The notes beneath the pieces are model-generated. The model was not told the DNA's origin and searched no databases. It worked only from the letters and a program-made list of their open reading frames with translations. Made by a program: the position numbers and the translations under genes. A stretch of 64,000 bases of DNA from Bradyrhizobium japonicum USDA 6 (GTDB taxonomy: Bacteria; Pseudomonadota; Alphaproteobacteria; Rhizobiales; Xanthobacteraceae), in contig NC_017249.1 in the NCBI RefSeq assembly GCF_000284375.1, positions 1,590,001 through 1,654,000 of the forward strand. Reading direction: 5' to 3'. Positions within the stretch are counted from its first letter, which is position 1, and each line of letters opens with the position of its first letter. Below are positions 58,566 through 64,000 of the stretch, in pieces.

Positions 58566-59447
58566 ATGTCTGCTACCCGTTCCCCGTCGATGCGAAGCAA
58601 GCTCTTCGTTCCGGGTTCCCGTCCCGAGTTGTTCGACAAAGCGTGGCAATCGGCCGCTGATGCAATCTCGTTTGATCTCGAAGATGCCGTCGCGGAAGAC
58701 CGCAAGATCGAAGCGCGCGACTACGTCGCGAGGGCGCTTGAACGTCGCACAACGTCGGGAAAGGTTGTGATTGTCCGCATCAATCCCTGGGGCGAGCCTT
58801 TCTTTGCCGACGATCTCGAGGCGGTCGTGCGACCCGGCCTCGACATCGTCAATCTTCCGAAGGTCGAAAGTGCCGAAACGATCCTGGAGACGGCGCGCCT
58901 CCTCGATCGGCTCGAGCCCGAAAACGGTATCGGCCGCCGCGTTGGCATTCTCGCCAATATCGAAACCGCCCGAGGCCTTCGTGTGGCGGCCGAGATCTCG
59001 TTGTCCCATGAGCGGGTCATCGGCTTGCAGCTCGGCTTCGGCGATCTGTTCGAACCACTTGGAGTCGAGCGTAGTCCGCTTGCGCTGGCACCGGTGCGGC
59101 TGGCTGTCCGGCTTGCCGCTGCCGAAGCCGGTATCGACGCCTTTGACGGAGCATTCGTCGGCGTGGCGGATGGCGAAGCGTTCCGGATGGATGCTGAAGC
59201 TGGCCGCGCGTTAGGTCTTGCGGGAAAGAGCTGCATCCATCCTAGTCAGATCGACATCGTCAACGCGGTATTCTTTCCACGCGCCGCGGAAATCGAAAAC
59301 GCACGGCGTATCGTGGCCAAAGCCGAAGAGATGCTCGCACGCGGTGTTGGGGCGTTCATGGTCGATGGCGTTATGGCCGATGGGCCATTCATCGACCGGG
59401 CCCGCACCGTACTGAGAATCGCTGAAGGGGCGGCCCACCATGCCTGA
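58566..59447 (+). CDS. CitE-like lyase (HpcH/HpaI aldolase / citrate lyase beta family)
   Basis: A 293-residue Mg-dependent lyase. Typical features: RSKLFVPGSRPELFDKA, DLEDAVAEDRK (substrate Arg/Asp region), NLPKVESAETI, and the metal Glu/Asp in IETARGL and GFGDLFEPLG. The C-terminal GLAGKSCIHPSQI is the CoA-side loop. Stand-alone CitE-like proteins cleave 3-hydroxyacyl-CoA such as malyl-CoA or citramalyl-CoA. ATG 58566 is chosen over GTG 58560 by spacing from AGGTAGG. It overlaps the next gene by 8 bases. Confidence 0.9.
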   Translation: MSATRSPSMRSKLFVPGSRPELFDKAWQSAADAISFDLEDAVAEDRKIEARDYVARALERRTTSGKVVIVRINPWGEPFFADDLEAVVRPGLDIVNLPKVESAETILETARLLDRLEPENGIGRRVGILANIETARGLRVAAEISLSHERVIGLQLGFGDLFEPLGVERSPLALAPVRLAVRLAAAEAGIDAFDGAFVGVADGEAFRMDAEAGRALGLAGKSCIHPSQIDIVNAVFFPRAAEIENARRIVAKAEEMLARGVGAFMVDGVMADGPFIDRARTVLRIAEGAAHHA

Positions 59448-60663
59448 GACCATGAAAACCGAACTCACCATGCCTGCAGCCGCAGGCCCTCTGAAGGGTC
59501 TGCGCGTCATTGATTGCGCAACGCTGTTCGCGGGACCGATCATCTCGACGCTGATGGGCGATTTCGGGGCGGACGTCATTAAGATCGAGCATCCGAGCGG
59601 CGATCCCTTACGGAACATGGGCGCCAAAAAAGAAGGGCACGGCCTGTGGTGGAAGACCACAGGGCGCAACAAGCGTTGCATCGCGCTCGATTTGAAGACT
59701 GCCGCGGACGCGGAGATCTTCAAGGCGATGATCATCGACGCAGATATTCTCGTGGAGAATTTCCGAACCGGAACGCTGGAAAGTTGGGGGCTTGGGTGGG
59801 ACGTGCTCTCGAAGATCAATCCCCGACTCGTGATGGTGAGGGTGACCGGCTTCGGCCAGACCGGGCCGTATAGCCGGCGTGCCGGGTTTGGCACGCTGGC
59901 GGAGGCGATGTCCGGCTTCGCTCATATCACTGGCCAGCCCGATGGGCCGCCGACGTTACCGCCATTTGGCCTCGCCGACGGCATCGCGGCTTATTACGGC
60001 TGCTTCGCCTCGATGTTCGCGATTTACGAACGTGACATCGGCGGCAGCGGCAAGGGCCAGTATATCGATCTTGCGATTTACGAACCGATCTTCGCCTTGC
60101 TGGGACCGCAGCCGATTATCTTCGACCAGCTCGGTGTAATTCAGAACCGCACCGGAAATCGTTCGGTCAACAACGCGCCGCGCAATGCCTATCGTACGCG
60201 TGAGGGGCGCTGGGTGGCGCTATCGGCGGCGACACCCAGCATCGTCAGGCGTGTGCTCGACCTGACGGGGGGGGCGGGTACGGCGGATGATCCGCGCTTC
60301 CAGACCAACCTCGACCGCATCAAGCATGTCGAGGAGATCGATCGGATCGTCGGTGGCTGGATCGCCAAGCATGATTTGCCTCAAGTCCTCGAGACTTTTG
60401 AGCGCGTCGAGGCAGCGATTGCGCCAATCTATGATGTCGAGCAAATCTTCGGGGATCAGCAATATATTGCGCGAAACTCGGTGGTCTCGGTGCCGGACGA
60501 GGATCTCGGGCCGGTGCGGATGCAGAACGTCTTTCCGGTGATGTCGCGCACGCCCGGCGCTATCCGTCGCACCGGCGCGCGGATCGACCAGGACCGTGAA
60601 GAGATTATTGATGAGTTGCGGGTCGCAGGCCGGCTTCCGGCACTGGGAGAGGACAGAGCATGA
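59440..60663 (+). CDS. CaiB/BaiF class III CoA-transferase
   Basis: A 407-residue CoA-transferase. The catalytic Asp that forms the acyl anhydride is D180 (FGLADGIAA). Other family segments: GLRVIDCATLFAGPIISTLMGDFGADVIKIEHP in part, LVENFRTGTLESWGLG and VTGFGQTGPYSRR. It would activate a di- or hydroxy-acid using succinyl-CoA or acetyl-CoA, providing the substrate for the CitE-like lyase encoded just upstream, as in citramalate or itaconate routes. Confidence 0.92.
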   Translation: MPETMKTELTMPAAAGPLKGLRVIDCATLFAGPIISTLMGDFGADVIKIEHPSGDPLRNMGAKKEGHGLWWKTTGRNKRCIALDLKTAADAEIFKAMIIDADILVENFRTGTLESWGLGWDVLSKINPRLVMVRVTGFGQTGPYSRRAGFGTLAEAMSGFAHITGQPDGPPTLPPFGLADGIAAYYGCFASMFAIYERDIGGSGKGQYIDLAIYEPIFALLGPQPIIFDQLGVIQNRTGNRSVNNAPRNAYRTREGRWVALSAATPSIVRRVLDLTGGAGTADDPRFQTNLDRIKHVEEIDRIVGGWIAKHDLPQVLETFERVEAAIAPIYDVEQIFGDQQYIARNSVVSVPDEDLGPVRMQNVFPVMSRTPGAIRRTGARIDQDREEIIDELRVAGRLPALGEDRA

Positions 60664-61601
60664 CAAGCGTCTGGCGGCCGAGTTCCGAACATCCGCGTGA
60701 TTTTGTTGGTTACGGCCGAAAACGCCCCGATCCGCGCTGGCCTGGCAACGCCCGGATCGCCGTGAATTTTGCGATCAATTATGAGGAAGGGTCGGAATAC
60801 AGCGTTCCAGACGGCTGCGGTCGCACCGAGCTTGGCCTTGCCGAGGCCCCGGGTGGGCGGGTGCCGGCCGGACAGCGCGATCTCGCCTTCGAGACCATGT
60901 ACGAGTATGGCAGCCGGGTCGGAATCTGGCGACTGTTCGATCTATTTAAGGAACGGCAGTTGCCGGCAACGGTGTTTGGCTGTGCCGTCGCGCTGGAACG
61001 CAATCCGCAGGTAGCGGAGGCTATCGCTGCTTCGAATTTCGATGTCTGTTGTCATGGCTGGCGTTGGGAAGAGCATTTCCGCCTTAGCGAAGAGGAAGAG
61101 CGAGAGCGCATCGCGCGCGCGGTTGCTTCGATCAAGCGCACGACCGGCAAGCGGCCGCTCGGATGGTATTGTCGTTTCGGGCCGAGCGAGAATACGCGGC
61201 GCCTTATCGTCGAGGAGGGCGGCTTTCGTTACGATTCGGACGCCTACAATGACGAACTGCCCTATTGGGTCGAGGTCGAGCGCAAGACCCATCTTGTCGT
61301 GCCCTACACGATGGATGCCAATGACGGGAAGTTTGCGGCTCCCTCCGGCTTCTCTGCGCCCGACGACTTTGAAGGCTATCTGAAGTCGGCTTTCGACCAG
61401 CTTTACAAGGAAGGTGCCGAGAAGCCCGGGCTGATGTCGATCGGCCTGCACCCGCGCATTACGGGACGACCGGCAAGGGCGCGGGCTTTGGCGAACGTCC
61501 TCGAGCACATCCTCAAGCATGACCGCGTCTGGCTCTGCAGGCGCCTCGATGTCGCCGATCATTGGCACGGCCACCACGCGCCGTCCGAGGTTGACCGATG
61601 A
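60660..61601 (+). CDS. Polysaccharide-deacetylase-fold hydrolase, PuuE/allantoinase-like
   Basis: A 313-residue NodB-fold protein. It starts by ATGA overlap. The pattern VNFAINYEEGSEYSVPDG, FETMYEYGSRVGIWRLFDLF and CCHGWRWEEH follows PuuE-type enzymes, which open cyclic amides such as allantoin or imides and do not need all metal ligands of chitin deacetylases. The late LHPRITGRPAR is also typical. Together with the amidohydrolase downstream it suggests hydrolysis of a ring amide. Exact substrate unknown. Confidence 0.88.
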   Translation: MTSVWRPSSEHPRDFVGYGRKRPDPRWPGNARIAVNFAINYEEGSEYSVPDGCGRTELGLAEAPGGRVPAGQRDLAFETMYEYGSRVGIWRLFDLFKERQLPATVFGCAVALERNPQVAEAIAASNFDVCCHGWRWEEHFRLSEEEERERIARAVASIKRTTGKRPLGWYCRFGPSENTRRLIVEEGGFRYDSDAYNDELPYWVEVERKTHLVVPYTMDANDGKFAAPSGFSAPDDFEGYLKSAFDQLYKEGAEKPGLMSIGLHPRITGRPARARALANVLEHILKHDRVWLCRRLDVADHWHGHHAPSEVDR

Positions 61602-62317
61602 ACGACACAACCGAAACGAAAATCTGGGATAACTATTTGGGTGAGGCAGACCGCGCCGTATTGGCGAGGGGACGGTTTGCGCAGCGGATGGGCTTCGGCG
61701 CCAGGCCCGCAATCGTAGTCATCGATGCGCAACGCTACATGGTCGGCGAGCGCGGCATTCGCGACGAGCGCTATCCCTCATCCTGCGGCGAAATTGGATG
61801 GGCAGCAGTCGATCGGATCGCCGCCATCCTGGACGCCGGACGAGAGGCAGGCGTTCCCGTGTTTCTAACCCGCTTCGCCCTCGACGCCAGCGGCAATGAT
61901 ATCGGTGTCTATGGTCGCAAGCGCGCCTTCATGAAGGAGCGCGATGACTGGTGCATCGACGGAACGATGGGCGCCGAATTGCTGCCCGAGGTCGGACCCA
62001 AGCCAGGCGATATCGTCTTCGTGAAGAAAAAGCCCAGTGGTTTCCACGGGACGCCGCTGCTCGGATATCTCGTCGAGCGCAATATCGACACCGTGATCGT
62101 GCTCGGCGGTGCGACCAGTAATTGCGTGCGCGCCACCGTCTTCGACGCCGCTTCCTACAATTATCGCGCGATCGTTCCGGCCGACGCGGTGTTCGACCGG
62201 TTGCCGATCTCGCACGCGATCAGCCTCTTCGACATGGATCGGCAATTCGCCGACGTGACGGATGCGGCGACCGTCATTGCCAGACTGCAGAAATACAGCA
62301 AGGGGGATAGACAATGA
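61598..62317 (+). CDS. Isochorismatase-fold cysteine amidohydrolase
   Basis: A 239-residue amidase, starting by ATGA overlap. The triad is D43 (VIDAQRYM), a Lys at 144/145 (FVKKKPSGFHGTPL) and C176 (GGATSNCVRA), with the usual cis-peptide before the Cys. Relatives include N-carbamoylsarcosine amidase, ureidoacrylate hydrolase RutB and maleamate amidase, all of which cleave the product of a ring-opening step. That fits the PuuE-like gene directly upstream. Confidence 0.9.
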   Translation: MNDTTETKIWDNYLGEADRAVLARGRFAQRMGFGARPAIVVIDAQRYMVGERGIRDERYPSSCGEIGWAAVDRIAAILDAGREAGVPVFLTRFALDASGNDIGVYGRKRAFMKERDDWCIDGTMGAELLPEVGPKPGDIVFVKKKPSGFHGTPLLGYLVERNIDTVIVLGGATSNCVRATVFDAASYNYRAIVPADAVFDRLPISHAISLFDMDRQFADVTDAATVIARLQKYSKGDRQ

Positions 62318-63558
62318 AACGTTTCGCATTGGCGGCTCTCGTGTTCGCCGCATCGACCTTCTCCGCGGACGCGCAAGAAACATGGCGCATCGGGGCACTC
62401 TACCCGCTGACAGGCGGCCTGGCGCTGCTCGGTAATGAGAACCTTAATGGCGCGCGTATTGCCGTTGACATGATCAACGAGAAAGGCGGCATCGCCGGCA
62501 AGAAAGTCGAACTCGTCCAGGGCGACGCCTCGACCCCGGACAAGGCTCAGTCGGAGGCCGAGCGCCTGTCTTCACTTGAGAATTTGCAGATCATCACCGG
62601 CACCTATTCGAGCGGGCTGTCTTACGCCGCAAGCCAGGTGGTGGAGCGCCGCGGCGGGATATATTGGGAGACCGGCGGCATCGCCGACGGTTTGACCAAG
62701 CGCGGTTTCAGCGGCTATTTCCGCCTCGTGTTCACGGCGAGCTCGAACGGTCAGCTTGCCGCCAGTCTCGCAGCGAGCGCCATTGCACCACGTCTTGGCA
62801 AGAAGCCTGCCGATCTCAACGTGCTCATCGTCCACGAGGATTCGGATTACGGTACCTCAGTTGCGACCGCGGCCGAGACCAAGGCCAAGGAACTCGGCTT
62901 CAAGGTCGCGGGGCGTCTGCCGTACAAGGCCGCGACCACCGATCTCGCCCCACTCGTGCTGCGCATGAAGGCGAGCAGCGCTGACATCGTCATCGCCTCG
63001 TCCTATGCCAACGACGCGCTACTAATCCAACGCCAGATGAAGCAACTCGGCATCAATGTCGGGGCTTTCATCGGTACCGGTGGCATTTACGGCCTGGCGA
63101 GCTTCGGTGAAGGATTGGGGAGCGCCGTCAATGGAATCTTCGACACTGAGGGGTCGGCGGGGATCAATCCGGCGTCGCTTTCGGAGGAGGCGCGAACGTT
63201 GCTCGCCGAGTTTCAGAAACGATTCCAGACCAGTCAGGGCAAGGCGCCATCCTATGTCGGCACCCAGGGCTTTGTCGGTACCTACATTTTGCTCGACAAG
63301 GTGCTGCGCACGGCAGGCGTGACGGATCCCGCCAGGCTGAAGGAGGCCGCGTTGGCGCTCGACATTCCCACCGGCGGCACTTCGCTCGGCTGGGGCGTCA
63401 AGTTCGTCCGGCCGGGTAGCGAGATGCAGGGGCAGAACGAGCGTTCCTTCCCGGTCGCGCAGCAATGGCAGGATGGAAAGCTCGTCGTGGTGGCGCCGGA
63501 TAACCTCAAGACCGGCGATCCGGTGCTGGTGCCGCTCCAGACCTGGGACAAGCGCTGA
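62314..63558 (+). CDS. ABC transporter substrate-binding protein, branched-chain amino acid/amide type
   Basis: A 414-residue type I periplasmic receptor (LivK/UrtA class). A signal peptide (KRFALAALVFAASTFSADA, cleavage near residue 20) precedes WRIGALYPLTGGLALLGNENLNGA. The ligand region includes TGTYSSGLSYAASQVVERRG and YWETGGIADGLTKRG. It starts by ATGA overlap with the amidase gene, so the imported compound is probably the substrate of the enzymes. A LivH-type permease follows. Confidence 0.92.
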   Translation: MKRFALAALVFAASTFSADAQETWRIGALYPLTGGLALLGNENLNGARIAVDMINEKGGIAGKKVELVQGDASTPDKAQSEAERLSSLENLQIITGTYSSGLSYAASQVVERRGGIYWETGGIADGLTKRGFSGYFRLVFTASSNGQLAASLAASAIAPRLGKKPADLNVLIVHEDSDYGTSVATAAETKAKELGFKVAGRLPYKAATTDLAPLVLRMKASSADIVIASSYANDALLIQRQMKQLGINVGAFIGTGGIYGLASFGEGLGSAVNGIFDTEGSAGINPASLSEEARTLLAEFQKRFQTSQGKAPSYVGTQGFVGTYILLDKVLRTAGVTDPARLKEAALALDIPTGGTSLGWGVKFVRPGSEMQGQNERSFPVAQQWQDGKLVVVAPDNLKTGDPVLVPLQTWDKR

Positions 63559-63610
63559 TCTGGCCGCGGTGGCTGGCAATGCCAGTCATCGTCCATAGCC
63601 TGGATACGAG

Positions 63611-64000
63611 ATGCTGGACATCCTTCCTCAATTGCTTGTCTCGGGCCTGCTCATCGGCGGTGTCTACGGATTGCTATCGATCGGCCTCACATTGATCTTT
63701 GGTGTCCTGCGAATCGTCAATTTCGCGCAAGGCGAGTTCATCATGCTCGCCATGTTCGGCGCCTTCTGGCTTAACACGCTTTGGGGGATCGACCCCTATG
63801 TATCTATCCTTATCGTCACACCGGTTCTGTTCGGGCTTGGCTTGCTCGCCGAACGCGTGGTGATCAAGCCGATTCTGCACGCGCCACATGCGATGCAGAT
63901 ATTCGCGACCTTTGGCCTATCGGTAGTGCTTCAGAACGTTGCCCTTACCTTCTGGGGGCCTGACTACCGTTCGGTTCAGACGACCTATTCGTCGCAATCC
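63611..64000 (+). CDS. livH: Branched-chain amino acid-type ABC permease (LivH-like), partial at window edge
   Basis: The first 130 codons of a LivH-family membrane permease: LLVSGLLIGGVYGLLSIGLTLIFGVLRIVNFAQGEF in part, then GLLAERVVIKPIL and QIFATFGLSVVLQNVAL. Full-length members have about 290 residues; the gene runs off the right edge. LivM, LivG and LivF genes are expected to follow. It begins 52 bases after the binding-protein gene. Confidence 0.9.
   Translation, partial: MLDILPQLLVSGLLIGGVYGLLSIGLTLIFGVLRIVNFAQGEFIMLAMFGAFWLNTLWGIDPYVSILIVTPVLFGLGLLAERVVIKPILHAPHAMQIFATFGLSVVLQNVALTFWGPDYRSVQTTYSSQS

Noticed and set aside
1..64000. CRISPR arrays, rRNA, tRNA, insertion sequences with intact transposases, or defence systems
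   Set aside because: None seen: no regularly spaced direct repeats, no RNA gene signature and no transposase or nuclease-type proteins among the readable frames.

Overview
The window is GC-rich, densely coded alphaproteobacterial DNA. It looks like a Bradyrhizobium-type genome: it has a NepR/EcfG/PhyR general stress locus, many short palindromic intergenic repeats, abundant acyl-CoA and aromatic-acid catabolism, and twin-arginine-exported proteins. Genus is an inference from gene style; no rRNA or tRNA gene was seen.

Left part (1-31 kb), ordinary chromosome. A decayed GFA-family gene and a small periplasmic protein are followed by two tandem TRAP solute receptors that lack permeases, a PRISE-like reductase, small secreted proteins, a SAF-domain oxidoreductase, an EctD-like dioxygenase and a GntR regulator with a perfect 20-bp palindrome at its promoter. 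Next come an M20 peptidase, an ECF41-type sigma factor divergent from its carboxymuconolactone-decarboxylase partner (with a matching promoter on each strand), two tandem alpha/beta hydrolases and an Ogt methyltransferase. From 15 to 27 kb lies a CoA-ester beta-oxidation cluster: two ligases, thiolase, hydroxyacyl-CoA dehydrogenase, crotonase, three acyl-CoA dehydrogenases and a TetR regulator. The general stress response locus follows. Eleven palindromic repeats sit between genes here, and none was noticed to the right of 27 kb.

Middle part (31-50 kb). A 1209-residue AIDA/RTX-like secreted protein and a broken integrase mark an accessory patch. The formate dehydrogenase region follows: a WD40-cytochrome c fusion, a large multi-cluster ferredoxin-like protein, five overlapping genes (lipoate/biotin-ligase-like, DUF6505, DUF6352, DUF3305, DUF3306), then an HTH-TorD fusion, a small Tat-signal protein and the three subunits of a periplasm-facing, Cys-type, membrane-anchored formate dehydrogenase. 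The HTH-TorD fusion has a long inverted repeat just upstream and is the most interesting item: it could be a Tat chaperone that also controls transcription of its client's operon.

Right part (50-64 kb). A tenA gene is cut after about 60 codons and abuts a different block. This holds a carbohydrate uptake and catabolism operon on the minus strand (binding protein, ATPase, two permeases, a frameshifted FGGY kinase and a class II aldolase). A LysR regulator separates it from a plus-strand operon with a CitE-like lyase, a class III CoA-transferase, a PuuE-like deacetylase, an isochorismatase-type amidohydrolase and a branched-chain-type ABC transporter cut by the window edge. The enzyme set suggests stepwise opening of an amide or ureide ring followed by CoA activation and aldol-type cleavage of an unknown substrate.
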